The notes under the pieces were generated by a model. The model was not told the origin of the DNA. It saw nothing but the letters and a program-made list of their open reading frames with translations, and ran no database searches. Source: Symbiodinium sp. CCMP2592 (taxonomy: Eukaryota; Sar; Dinophyceae; Suessiales; Symbiodiniaceae). From it: a stretch of DNA of 64,000 nt. This document shows, in pieces, positions 1 to 12,159 of the stretch. Numbering within the stretch: the first letter of the stretch is position 1; each line of letters begins with the position of its first letter. Both the position numbers and the translations under genes were made by a program. The stretch is from positions 572,559 to 636,558 of the forward strand of contig CAJNDT010005556.1 of NCBI GenBank assembly GCA_905221615.1, written 5' to 3'.

Positions 1-480
1 GAAGTCAAGTTAAGCTACAATAGTCGGTATCTGGAATTGATAATATGGTTTCCTAATTTTGCTAACTTACAACCTGAATCCCTTGACAAGAACCCAGACT
101 TTGGAACTACAAGGTTGGTTTCGGGGTGTAATAGGTCTAGGAACGCTAAACCCTAAAGCCCTAAAACCCCAAAGCTCTAAAACCCCAAAGCCCCGAAACC
201 CTAAACCCTATACCCTAAACCCTAAACCCTAAACCATTATATCATCAGCCGTAGGGTTTATTTCGGGTGCAGGCTCAGGGCTGAGTCTTGGAGCTTTAGG
301 GCTACTTAAAGGATCGTGGGACTTAGGGGGGGGCAGGAGCTTCGGCCACAGCTGCCGACGACGAGATTGAGGCAAAGCTGGGCCTTTTAGGCTTTTGGAA
401 GCAGAGCCCTAAACCCTACACCCTAATATAGGGCTTTAATATTTACCAATACTGTTTTGGGGGGTTGCTTACTATTATAT
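1..480. repeat. Telomere-like C-strand block and flanking unique sequence
   Basis: Degenerate CCCTAAA units run from about 145 to 235 and again at about 405-425. Units vary (CCCTAAAACC, CCCCAAAGC), so this is an interstitial degenerate block and not a chromosome end. No gene is seen here. Confidence 0.75.
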
Positions 481-1097
481 AATGGGGCTCCAAAACTCTA
501 TCCTAGTTATTAAGGGCTCTAAATCACATCCAAATGAGCCCCAGTTAATTCATATACTAGCCATCATTGATGATACTGTCACCGTGTTCGTAGTCGTCAC
601 CAGTCTCGCTGCGGTTTCAAGCGCAAGTTTGCCTCTGCGGAGGCTGGCTGTCTTATTCACAAATCGGCTCTGTACGAACGAATCTTCAAGTGTGACCATG
701 ATAAAAACTTCCTACACAGCATCAGCGGTTGTACTCTCAGGCTCTGTCGCATACTAACTTTGCAGCTCAGTTGTGGGGCCGTGTGTCACTCGTGTTGCTT
801 CTCCCTCCAATGTGTCAGTCAATGGTTTTCCAGCCGCTCGTGTGTTCAATGCTCTTCTCATTGCACTGGTTGGAATCTTTCACATTGCTACCCTCTGCAG
901 TTTGGCTTTCTCATGTTACAGCTTGGTTTAACTACGTGAATCGAATTTGCAGTCAACCGATGTGTCCAGGTTGTGTTTGCACGGACTTAGTTCCATCTTC
1001 CTCTTACTGTCCTTGATTTTGCTTTGTGGTATGGCTACAACAAAATTCGCGGGGCCACTGCTGAGAGGCAGGACGCAAAGGCCTTTCGGGCCCGCTG

Positions 1098-1253
1098 TTG
1101 CTGTTGATGTTGATGTTGATGACGATGATAAAAGGGATATTGAGAGTTGCAATATGTTGTAATGATACAGATGTCAGTGGTAGTGCTAATGATGAAGATG
1201 CTTATGCACATGATGATGGTGACGATAATGTTGATGCTAGTGCTGCTGATGTA

Positions 1254-1284
<31 letters not shown>

Positions 1285-1800
1285 CTGGCCATGGTGGTGA
1301 TGATAATACTGATGGAATCGTGTTGCCGACATATATGGTGATAAAAAACCCGAAGAATAAGCTGAGTGTGTGTATATATATATACATATACATACTTATG
1401 ATGGCAATACACATTTATGTATGTATGTATGCATGCATGCATGCATGTATGTATGATGGCGGTGGCATTGACGGTGATGGTGATGATGATGATGATGAAA
1501 ATGACGATGATGCTGCTGCGGATGATGATGGCGATGCTGATGATGAGGATGATGATGATGCTGGTGGTACCGATGCTGCTGCTGATGATGATGGTGGTGG
1601 TGGTGGTGATAACGGTGGTTGCTAGGATGGTGAGTAATGGGGATGATGTTGCTGGCTGATGTGTGATGATGACGATGATGATGGATAATAAAATGATGAT
1701 GCTGCTGATGATGTTGAACATGGCGACGAAACTGATGATGCTGATTATGATGATGATGATGACTATGGTGTTTGTGATGTTGTCGATGATGATGACTGTT
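1098..1800. repeat. Imperfect GAT/ATG trinucleotide microsatellite region
   Basis: Long runs of GAT/GATGAT with TG-rich interruptions, plus a short TA run near 1372-1395 and GTAT/GCAT runs near 1418-1455. All long open frames here encode homopolymer-like D, M or I strings and are treated as artefacts of the repeat. Confidence 0.9.
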
Positions 1801-2340
1801 GCTTCTGTTGCTGATGAGTGAATGTTGGTGACGAATGTTGATGAGGGTTATGAATGTTGGTGTTGAATGTCGTAGTTAGGGCAAACAGTAACAGCATTCG
1901 GAGGCCCTCCTGGCACAGCGGAGCACCTCTGCGCCTGTTGCGAAGGTGCCGGGTCACCGCCTGCCTCAAAGTCACGGCTTCGACCTCTAGGGCTCCTTAT
2001 TATGATTCCCTTATAGCGGTGTTTAGAAAGTTAGGTGATTTAGGGTTCAAGTAGCCTTCTCGGCTCTGTCCTTGTAATGTCTGGACGAAACCCTATATTG
2101 TGTCATGAAAGGCCCTCCGTAACGTGGGTGGCATGGGAATATTAAGTTCGGATGGGTTAAGTTGGTTTCTTATGCCATTTTGACGGAGCTTCCTTTCCTC
2201 ATTAGAGGAGGATATGCTCACGTATACTCTCCTCTTTCCGTCAGCGCCACGCAAGGTGCCAGCAACACCGGCTAAAGCCAAGAAGGCTCCTTTGGAAGCC
2301 GAGGAGGGGATTGCAAGCTGAGGTTGCTGGAATTATGTAG

Positions 2341-2440
2341 TTTAGGGTTTAGGGCTTATAGGGCTTATAGGGCTTATAGGGCTTATAGGGCTTATAGGGT
2401 TTATAGGGTTTATAGGGTTCATAGGGTTTAGCGGTTCGGG
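2341..2440. repeat. Nine-bp tandem repeat (AGGGCTTAT) grading from telomere-like repeat
   Basis: The block opens with TTTAGGG units and then becomes a regular AGGGCTTAT / AGGGTTTAT tandem array of about nine units. It looks like a nine-base derivative of the TTTAGGG unit. Confidence 0.85.
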
Positions 2441-3302
2441 TTTCAGGTTCAGAGCAGACCTGCCGTCGAAGTGTCCGGGCTTTTCGATGCGTTTGGTGCT
2501 GGGCTGATTTCTGGGTTTGTGCTACTTGAAGGATCACTTGACTCAGGAAGTAGGGTTAAGGTAACTCTACTTGTAAGTTATAAGTTATACCCCAAATTCA
2601 GGGACTAATAGCCTTACTTGCTACTGTGAGTCCCATTGTCTTCCAGGTAGGGGATTTCAAGGGGTTGACCCTTGTTTTCGATTGCCGTGAGGTGGATTTC
2701 GGGTTTAGGTTTGATGTTTTGACTCCCAGGCGTTTAGGCATACGGGCGTTAAATTTATGAAAGGTTGATGGTTTGGGATTCTGCCACACGAAGATTTACA
2801 CAAGCCTTTCAGCTGGTCGACAAGGCCCCCTTTGCAGCAGATCGGAACGGAATCAAATCAACTGGAGTTCCGGAAAATAGAACAGCTCCTAGCCTCAAAT
2901 CCTTAAACCCTAGATCCCTTCGGCAGGAAGCTGAGTGGCAAGGTGTGGTGGCCAACGTGGGAAGGCAACCAGTGCACAGGGCTGCATGTCTCATCGTTTC
3001 TTGCAGCCGAAACGTCGAACACAAGCATATAATCAGGATTTGTAGTGTTTGTTTTTTTTTGAAGCCTGTCAGTGGCAGCGCAATGTGCCTGTGCCAGTTA
3101 AACTTAACTTAAAAGATCGAAACATTCGCGCAAGCCCAAACCACAGATATGGAACCCCGATCATCCCACTCAAAACCAATGTTTGCCGTCGCAAATCTAA
3201 ATGGCCAGAACCAATGTCAAACCCACCCGCCTTCAGAACGAACCAAGTAAGCTGTCCCCACAAGCACGCCCCATGACGAAGTTGCCCCATTGTCCCAAAA
3301 GT

Positions 3303-3411
3303 GATGGTTGGTGGTGGTGGTGGTGGTGGTGGTGGTGGTGGTGGTGGTGGTGGTGGTGGTGGTGGTGGCGGTGGTGGTGGTGGTGGTGGTGGTGGTGGTG
3401 GTGGTGGTTAC
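3303..3411. repeat. (GGT)n microsatellite
   Basis: About 35 nearly perfect GGT units with one GGC interruption near 3368. It creates a poly-Trp frame that is not a gene. Confidence 0.95.
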
Positions 3412-3964
3412 ATTACAACATAATTATATATGTTGGTGTTATAACTTTTCTGAATAGACTGCCACAGAATATGATATGCAGTATGCTTTTTCTGCCGTGA
3501 TGGGTGAGAGAGCAGCTCGGCACAAGGGAAGATCCTTTGCCCTGCTTGTCCATCACCATCGACTACGAACCGGCGCCGGAGGAGGCGGCCGGCGAGCACG
3601 AGCAAGAGCTGCTGCAGAATCCTGGCGAATTTTCGGTGCTACGACACGGGCTTTGGATTTAAACAGCAGTGGGAGGCTTTAGCTCAGGCGCCAAGATGCA
3701 TCTGTTAAGGCGAAGAGCGAATCACCCACCTGCATGGACTTCTCTGCGCCTGTGCAAGTTCAAGATCATCGCACGTGACATAGGGAGGGCGGCCCGTGAA
3801 GTTTGACACACGCAAATATCCATGGCTTAGATGCTTCTCCCTCGTTCTCCGTCGAAAAAATAGGGGCTTTATCCAAAACATTATGTATATATATATATAT
3901 ACATATACATACATATATACACATACAGATCTAGAGATACTAGGTAGGTGACTAGGGCGACGGT

Positions 3965-4370
3965 GATGTTATGATGGTGGTGGTAATAGTGGTCATGATG
4001 ACAATGATCCAGAGGATGAGACTGCTGCCACACCTTCCACGGCCGCAACAGCCAACGGACGTCGTCGTCATCATCATCAGCAGCAGCATCAGCATCACCA
4101 TCGTCATCACCGTCATAACCATCATCGTCGTCGTCATCTTCTTCTCCACCATTACTTGTAATTACCATCGTCATCATCGTCGTCATCGTCGGCTTTCTTC
4201 TTCGTCAACATCATAAACTTGACCTTCACGGTCATCACCATCATCAGCAGCATCATCATCAGTAGCTTATCGCCATGCACCGTCATCCTGGCCATCAGCT
4301 TCAGCACCATCACCATCGCCGTGGTCTTCCTCTTCAACAAGGTCAACAACAGCATCCTCATGTTCATCTT
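3965..4370. repeat. Imperfect CAT/CGT trinucleotide microsatellite region
   Basis: CATCATC, CGTCGTC and CAGCAGC rich sequence across 400 bases, preceded by a TA/CATA run at 3885-3925. The open frames on both strands are repeat artefacts. Confidence 0.85.
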
Positions 4371-4986
4371 AATTACTCCTCCCTATCCCGCTTCGGCGCC
4401 AGTGCGGTTCCCACTGGGTTTTCCAGCATGCTTACCAGATGTGTTTATTGTGATGGCATGTGCACCGTTTTGCCAAACATCCTTCAGCGAACGGCCGCTG
4501 CTACAATGTTGCAACTGCGTGCAGTTGGGCCCAGAGCCCTAAACCCTAAGTCCTCAACCCTGAACGCAGAGCCTCAACTAAGGAGATATTTGCACAGCGA
4601 GCTCGCCGAGGGAGAGGCCCATCCGTCTGCTAGTGGTGCGAGGGAGAACTTGCCCCTAAGCCCTACACCCTTACAACCTAAACAACTCCTAAAGCCCGAA
4701 CCCTGGCCCCTAGCACCCTAAAGCCCTACACCCCAAAACCGTGAAACCCGACCCTGTTGTGCAAATACTACAAGCATGTGGCCTCACGGCCTAAAGTACC
4801 GGACTCTTAAACTGAGACACCACACATGAAGTCGCAAACCCACTCAGCCTGAAAAGCGCCTGAAGCCGGGATAGAGTATCCCCGGCTCTCGTGGCATGTC
4901 ACTGATGTTCGATTCCTTGACGACCCCGAGCCAAGAAGTTTGTACCAGCTATGTTGCCGCTTCTGTGTTTATACACCTATTATGTG

Positions 4987-5020
<34 letters not shown>

Positions 5021-8000
5021 CAGAGATACAACACATATCGGATACATATGTTATGCCATGTGGTATATGATATGACATTCTGTTCTTTGTGGTATGTCAC
5101 ATCCATGACATGCTGGTGATGTCGAAGCGTCTGTGCCACCGACAAACAATACCTTCATCACATTAGCTTAGCGCCACATCCCTAAGTCTGGAAACCTGAA
5201 GCCCCCTAGCCGCTCACAATTACCCCCTAATGTGGCAAAAGGATCGCTCCAAATGCGGCTTCTCTGTCGGGAACCTTTGAGTTTAGACTGCAAGTGCCTG
5301 GCAACAGCTTACTGCAGGTAAACCCTCCAAACTGAATCCATCTCTCTGGCCCAGCCGCTGAAACCTTCAATCCAGGACAAAGCAGCGATCAACAAAAGGC
5401 TACCTTAAACCCTCAACCTAGACAGCAAAATGACAAGAAGAAACCTTCAGTTGATTTCCCTTCGCCTTGATTGCCAAATCAGAGACAGAGAACACAACAC
5501 AGAACGCTCAATCGGACACGCCGGCCAGTCGCAGAGAGATTCTCCAGGGGCCACAAGGCACCTAAATCATCCTAAGTCTAAGCTGTTGCAACCTGCCACT
5601 TTGTACCTGTAGGGATTTGCCACCCCAAAATGTCATAATTGGGTGTTTCTTTAAGCTCTCGGTTCTTTGAGCCCCAGACCTGCTAAATTCACGTTGTTTT
5701 GACGTTTTGTAGGGGTCGTCTTACGGATTTTGGAGCGATTATCGGGCTTCGATGGAGGTTTACAGTTTACAGGTTCTGTCTACAAAAGAACCCACTCAAA
5801 TTAGAACCAAGTTTGTGTAGGTAGAAGTGCAAGCGAATTTGTTGATCGGATCTAGAGCCCTGCGTGAGCCCTGGCTGCTAAGTCCCATGATCCTAAACCT
5901 GCCCTCGCAAACCCTGGCGGTGTGAATTTTCCTTATGCCCGTAGCCGCAGTTCATCCTGCGATTATTATGGGCTTAGTAGTTATGGCCAATCAGACGGCT
6001 ATCGCCATGAGCACTATATTGCTGATATTGTTAGTCTCATGACCTGCAACGTTGTCTTTTGCTGTTGCTGGTACAAGTCTGCAGCTTTTTATCAACCCAA
6101 GAGTGCGTAGGTGGATCAGATGATAGCCTCCGGAGCACTGCCGAAGGAGCTGCAGGCGGAGGCAGGACGTTCAGGGTTTTGGGTTTAGACTTCAGGGTGC
6201 GATGTGTGAGACTTTCTGGGTGCGTGCAGTATCTATACGTTGAAGTCAGAAAGGTTGTTCATCGATATAGGGACCTGAATTATTGGAATAAGGTGAAAGG
6301 GCCGGGCCCGAACTCTAGTTCAGTCATATCTGCTTAGGGAATGCTGTTACCGATTAGTGAAGCAAGAAAACGTGAGCATGGTGGAGGTTCGCAGCACATG
6401 TTGTTGCCACGATGTTCCGCTTACTTTCATGGGGGTCTCGTCCAGTTCTTTTCAAGGCTGGCGGAAAGCTTCGGCTCAGAATAGTAATCAGAATACTACT
6501 CATCAAGCTAAGTTAAGCCCCAAACCCAAACAACGTCTACACCCGAAAAGGGCTGAAGCTGTCAGGTGGAGAGCCTTCGCCAAGAAGCTCAGCAGGAGGT
6601 GACGAATGACAGCGAGGCGTGCTAGATCTTCTGAAGGATGCCCTTATGAAAACTATCAAATCTACTTCATAGTCCGTATAGTAGGCCTTATCATGACCGA
6701 GTTAATCAATGAGGGATGCTTAGTGTTTGGAGTTTTGCTTGTGAGATGTTGAGGCTTCCCAGTGTAAGTGCCTTACGGTTCAGGTGTGTGAGTCGGGATG
6801 CAAGATGTATCGAATACGATTTCGGCACAGGGTCGTTGATGTAGTTGTGGATGGTGATGATGTGGGTGGTGCTGTGACTAGGTTTGCGGCTTTATGCTGC
6901 TACAGCTGCTGCTGTTGTTCGTAAAAGTCTCAGTCTTGTGAAGGTTATCTTTACTGTCATTGTTCGGGACTGCGGGGTATGTCCAGAATTCATTAAGTGG
7001 AGGATGTTGCATATGTGTCCGTCAGGCAAGGTTGTGAAGAATGTAGTCGCAGCATTGTGACGAGCGCAACCAGATTTTACGGTTTGTGTTTTGGGAGGTG
7101 CGGGGTCTAGGATGGGCCATGGCGAGGTATGTTACACACGCAGCATGTGTCCTAGACTCCTAAGCCCTAAACTCCGACACCCTTCTTGTCCGTGTGCTTT
7201 TGTCTGTGTGTCGGGCTCAAGAATCTCAGATAATCGGCTCCTGCTTGGGTCTTAAGGCTTGTTTCTAGGGGGATGCAGGGGTCAGTCTCACAGCCCAATA
7301 ATCCGAAAGCACGTGCTGCTAAGTTGCAAAACTCGCACTGCCCAAGTGAGTGTAAGCGCCATGGGGCTAGGCTGGAAATTCTCAACTCGAATCCCCACCG
7401 TCACCATACGTCCGAAGCCCTGAACCCTAAGTTCTAAGTGCCGAGACCAAAATCCAAAATCCGAAGACCTAAATCCCAAGACCCTCAGTTGCTGAATCGA
7501 AACCCTGAGACTGAAAAGGGTTTAGGGTTTAGGGTTGGACAACCTATTTTATGTGAGCAGCCCCGATTAAGAAGCTATTGTGAGACAGAAAAGGTTCTTC
7601 AAACCTAAATCCTAAAACCTAAACCCAGAAAAGGTACAAAAGTTAACCCCAGAAAGTTGGAACATTGAGTTAGGACGATTAGTGCTGGGATCTCCGATGC
7701 TTGACCTTAAGGGCATGAGGATCATGATATTCCAACTTTCTGGCTTCTACTATGCATGGTAGGGTCTGGTTACTCCCTAAACTGTTGAGACGCGGAGCAG
7801 GTGGGTTACGGAGAAGATGCATCTCGACTGAGTCCTTATCGCCTGTTCCTTTCAGTTTCGTTTTGTTCTTGTTGTGTTGGGAATTCCACTTTGGGATGTT
7901 GGAGTTTAGGGTTCAGGTTTCCTTTCTTGCATGGTTTGTCGCTTGTCGAATACGGGCTTCAGGGAGCTTGTGGATACGGATTTTCAATGTCAGGGACTAT

Positions 8001-8389
8001 CCGGAGCCGTAAGCCAATCGACCCTGGTCTCTGTGCTCTTCAAAAGTATAGAATATAGGAGGCTGAAACCGCCGGAGCCCAGACGTCGCAGTTTCTGCGC
8101 TTCTTGCCTTGAGGAGGCCGCTGAAACTTGGGCCTTTTGAAAAAGAGGGTCATGGGGCTTGCCAAGTTAGTCCGTGAACCCTGCGAATCCCCGACCCCAA
8201 CTCCAAACCCTGAAACCCAAACCAAACCCAAACCCTAACCCTGAAGCCCTCAAGCCCCACACCCCGTAACCCTGAACCCAAACCAGGATGACGACGACGA
8301 CGATGTCGAGGAGGCAAGTGCCGACTCAGGGTTTGACGGCTTCCTCCGAAGATCATAGACTCTATAGACTATGTGTTTATAGTTATACA

Positions 8390-8505
8390 CACATAAACAC
8401 AAGAATATACACACATACTTACTTACTTACATACGTACATACATACATATGTAGATATACACAAACATACATGTGTACACATATATATATACTTACGCAC
8501 ATACA
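8390..8505. repeat. Mixed ACAT/TTAC tetranucleotide microsatellite
   Basis: Runs of ACACATA, ACTTACTTAC and ACATACAT merge into a TA-rich tail near 8480. Confidence 0.85.
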
Positions 8506-9057
8506 TCTGGATGTATCTATGCGTAGCCTTTACAACTGAAGTAGGGTTTGGGGTTGAGGGGTCATGCTTAAGTCAAGGTAGTTTTCAATAATCACGGTCT
8601 ACCAGGTCTCATTTGGACGGTGATGTGGAGTCGTGCAAGGGTTTAGGGTTTAAGGGACTTTGTGTTCAGGGTTCCAGATCGACCGTGACAACCTCAGTCC
8701 GGGGCGCCTTCATAGAAAGGGTAATGAAAGAGCTGTCTCCCCGTATAATGGTAGTCTCCCCATATACACGTGAACTTGTAGTGACCTTACAATAGTCACC
8801 TTGCAGTAACTTTATACTACTCTTAGAGGAACCTTCTACTAGCCTTAAAGCTTTCAGTTGTCTCCCAAGCTGCAGAGGCTATCCTGTCCTCAGGCAGCAC
8901 CACTGTAAATTGGCTCCGAAGGCAGGAACTTGGCGCTGGGGTAATAAGGGGGTCTAAATAAGTACCAAAGCTATTTCGGGGGCTCCGTATTATAATTTTG
9001 GTATCATGAGCACCAAAACCCTATTCTAATTAATATCCGACAACAGCTGCAGTTTGG

Positions 9058-9172
9058 GACTTAGAATCGGACTTAGTAAGTAAGGTTATACGTACCTTAT
9101 TGGGGCTTGGAAGTAATTTGAAGCACAGCTGCCTTGTCACGTTGTCCCATGATCCTCTAAGTAGAGCTTCGA
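9058..9172. mobile_element. Fold-back element, family C, diverged copy
   Basis: Contains GGACTTAGTAAGTAAGGTTA, then TACCTTATTGGGG, and ends GTCCCATGATCCTCTAAG. This is the same order as the better copies at 15533 and 30984. Confidence 0.65.
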
Positions 9173-9280
9173 GGTGTAGGGCTTGTCAAGAGTATGCCAC
9201 CCTGATGGTTGTGCCAGTGTCACTGAGCCTTAGATTGTAGCATTTGAGAATGGGACCATGAACTCCGAAAGTCCCAAGTT

Positions 9281-9380
9281 GGAGTTCCCGAAATTAGGGG
9301 TACCTTATTTTGCGGACCGTATAAGCAGGATCCGACTATTTAGGGTACTATATTAGGGTCCCCTATTTTCGGAAACTCCC
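9281..9380. mobile_element. Fold-back element, family A, copy 1
   Basis: About 100 bp beginning GGAGTTCCCGAAATTAGGGG and ending in the inverted complement CCCCTATTTTCGGAAACTCC. The interior carries GGATCCGACTATTTAGGGTA, shared with the other family A copies. No coding capacity, so it resembles a non-autonomous inverted-repeat element. Confidence 0.8.
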
Positions 9381-11381
9381 AATGGCCCAAATCCTGTGAA
9401 CCTGAACTGCACCTTAAATCAAAGCTCTGCAGGCCCTGTGCCATAAGCTCTACGTAGGAGACTGGTCCTTGTGATGCAGCAAGACTCAGACGGGTGCAGA
9501 GATGCTCGCATATTTGCACGAGTCTAGGAATCAGGGTTTTGGAGATTATGTTAAAGATTGCCGGCGCTGCAAGCAGCTAGCACCAGCAAGGAGGCTCGAA
9601 CTCACTCGTTTCAGCAACGTCGGGTTACTTCTAATTGTGACGATGATGTTTATTGCTTGCCTTGACAGGTCATCAACCCAGCTTTGTCACTTGCATGTAT
9701 GATGCGCGTGGTTGATGCAGCCGCGTTCATTTCACGAGTGGAGCGTTTAGGGGATCAAGGGGATCTCACCTGCCGCCAGCATGCACCTTGTCGGCAGCCT
9801 GGTAGCGCCCCACCCTAAACCCGAACTATTCAACCTTTGCGGGAATTGAGATAACGGAGCCCCATCAGGGTTTAGTCCAGGGCGCACGACAAACTGAGTG
9901 TAGATAAAGCAAAAGCACCAGTCATTTTAGTAGCAGAGTGGTATGTTTCTTGGATCCATTCCCAGCCCCCGGCATTGAAAGGCCGAAGCTCATCCAGATG
10001 TTCAGGTTTCATGGAGCTGGGATGTATTGTCCTCCGAATCGAGGATCCAAGATTTCAGCAGAACGTCCTGGGATTTCACTCCTGGATGGAATGCGTTCCA
10101 TCAATCTAGACGGGGTCGATCTTGGATCCCGCGAGGAAAGGAGAATGCAGGCTCATATAATCTCCGCACTCGGATTAGAGTAGGACTTGTCACGGCCCAA
10201 GAATCTTATCCTTTCGGTTGGGTATGTCAGTTAGATTAGAAGGGTGGGCAGAGATGTAAGCCAAGTCTGAGCTGATGGCGTTGGTGGTCGTTTGGTTGCC
10301 ATTTAAAGCTCATGCAACGACTGACACCGACAGCTAGTAATGGACCAGTCACGAACATGACAGCTGTAAATTCGCAAAACCGAGGCATCCCGTCGAAATG
10401 CAACCTCAAGCAACCTCAACTTAGTAGTAAGATTGGGCCTTTCGGAACATGGGAGATCACGGATGAAGCCAGAGAGCAGGACGGCGGTGCTACCACTAGC
10501 GGCGCAAATGCGCAATGACGCAACAATGTGACATCCAGCGGCTGTAAGAATTGGGAGGAGCTTTACATCACCAAAAGGGAACCGGCAACATAATGCCACG
10601 ATTCAGGAATCGAAGCATACAGGCGACGCACACCCTCACTGGTACGCACTTGGAGAGACTGCACTGGAGGAGCAGGCACGGTGGCCATACCGATGGCTGT
10701 GTTTTGGCAATAGCAGTAGCAGTCCCGAGCTACTGTTGCGCCAAACGATCATAAAGAACTCCGAAAGTATACTGCACTGCAACAAAAAGGCAGACGCCAG
10801 AGGCTGTGTTCTATCATTGACAACAACTCTAGTCACTAGTCGTTTTTCAACTTCAGCTTCCACATGAAGATGTCAAATAGCAAACCACCAAAGGTCAACA
10901 TTACGAGTAACAACAACGCTGCGGATGGCAAGTCTGGCAATCAACAGTTCATAGCGATGGAGGGCGACAGTAGCAGTTCTTGAAGTTGCAAGAACATCGA
11001 ACTATGTCGCCATCAAGTGTAATATTACCAGTCGTGGGAAGGCATGTGCTTGCTCAGCTCATCAGGATCCTCATCAGTGCATCAGAACGGTGGGATGTTT
11101 GGCCCTGGTTTGTCCATTATTAACAAGTCTGACGCGTGCACGGACAGCTGTGCCAAGGGACCCTGCATGCATTCACCAACTCCAATTCAGTCTCGACTCC
11201 ACCTCACAAAGTTTAGGGTTTAGCGGTTCTTACATGTCAAGTGTTGTAAACAGTTAGTGTCACTCCTGGCTGGAACGTACGAAAGCTATGGCCAAGCGAT
11301 ACTGAGGTTCACATGCTGTCAAGGCTATTCGTCAAACTCCAACATGGAGGACTGGTCGTTGTACCGGCGAGCAGTCTAACA

Positions 11382-11460
11382 TAGGGGCTTTTTGGGGGGT
11401 ATATTCTACTATAAACAGAATAAGGAGCCCCCAAAACCCTATTCTAATTCAGGCCCTTAC
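11382..11460. mobile_element. Fold-back element, family B, short copy
   Basis: Opens TAGGGGCTTTTTGGGG and closes with CCCAAAACCCTATTCTAATT then AGGCCC. Shorter than the approximately 95-bp copies elsewhere. Confidence 0.6.
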
Positions 11461-12092
11461 AGTAGAGCTGAAGGATCCCGATAGAGCCCAGTATGTTTTC
11501 CCACATAGGTCAGGGCTCCATGCTCCACATTTCCGGAACAAGAATAGGATTTGGGGATCTACTACTCTATCATATTGATATAGGGACCATAAGGGAATAC
11601 TACTAAGATCTATGATGGGGACTAATTGAAGGCGGTAAACCCGACATCCTCAACCTTAAACCCCAAACCCTAAACCCTAACCCCAAAACCCTACAGTTCC
11701 TTATTATAGAACCCCTTATGGATCCCTTTAAAGGAACCCCTTATAGATCCCTTTAAAGGAACCCCCCAAACCCAAAACCCAAAGACCAATTTCAGCCTGA
11801 ATTCGATCGCAGGAGCGCCTGGGCGGGGTGGGCAGCTCCTTCGTCAATGCCGATGAGGCCACGCCTAAGGCGGCCATTCCTAAATCATGCGTCGGCCGCT
11901 TGTATGAGCTTCGATTTCGGGGCTTGGGGCTTGGAGTTCAGGGTTTAGGCTTATAGCGGCTGGAGGTTAGGGCCACTATGTGCATGAGTTGGTGCACAGT
12001 TGGGGCTTTCGGTTTGCTGGGAGCCGTTGAAAAACTTATTCGGAGGTTGAAGTTGCGAGATTTCGAGTTGGGGTTGTGACGCCTTTGCGGCC

Positions 12093-12159
12093 ATGGTAGA
12101 GCTCTGCCAGTCCAACAGCCAAGAAAACGAAGCCTCCCACTTCATCAAAGTGGGCCCCG
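12093..12159 (+). CDS. NAMPT: NAMPT exon 1 (start codon)
   Basis: Twenty-two codons from ATG, reading [16 protein letters not shown] and on to KVGP, then one base. The donor is GA (GAACCT). Only a 31-nt intron separates it from exon 2. The N-terminus is not conserved in the family, so this exon is less certain than the rest. Confidence 0.6.

Larger units (their letters stand above)
1801..12092. other. Upstream region without a recognised gene
   Basis: I found no exon chain I can name here. It holds telomere-like blocks (about 2340-2440, 4540-4745, 7160-7180, 7505-7530, 8215-8280, 11640-11700), microsatellites, and fold-back elements listed separately. A coding-like stretch at about 11811-11883 is opened by a CAG|G acceptor (reading ERLGGVGSSFVNADEATPK) and could be an exon of an upstream gene or of an alternative transcript of the NAMPT locus, but nothing confirms it. 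Confidence 0.5.

Noticed and set aside
145-235. CCCTAAA block as a chromosome end
   Set aside because: Units are degenerate and the same repeats occur throughout the window, so it is interstitial.
1035-1721. Long open frames of D, M, I or T strings on both strands
   Set aside because: They are produced by the GAT/ATG microsatellite and have no protein-like composition.
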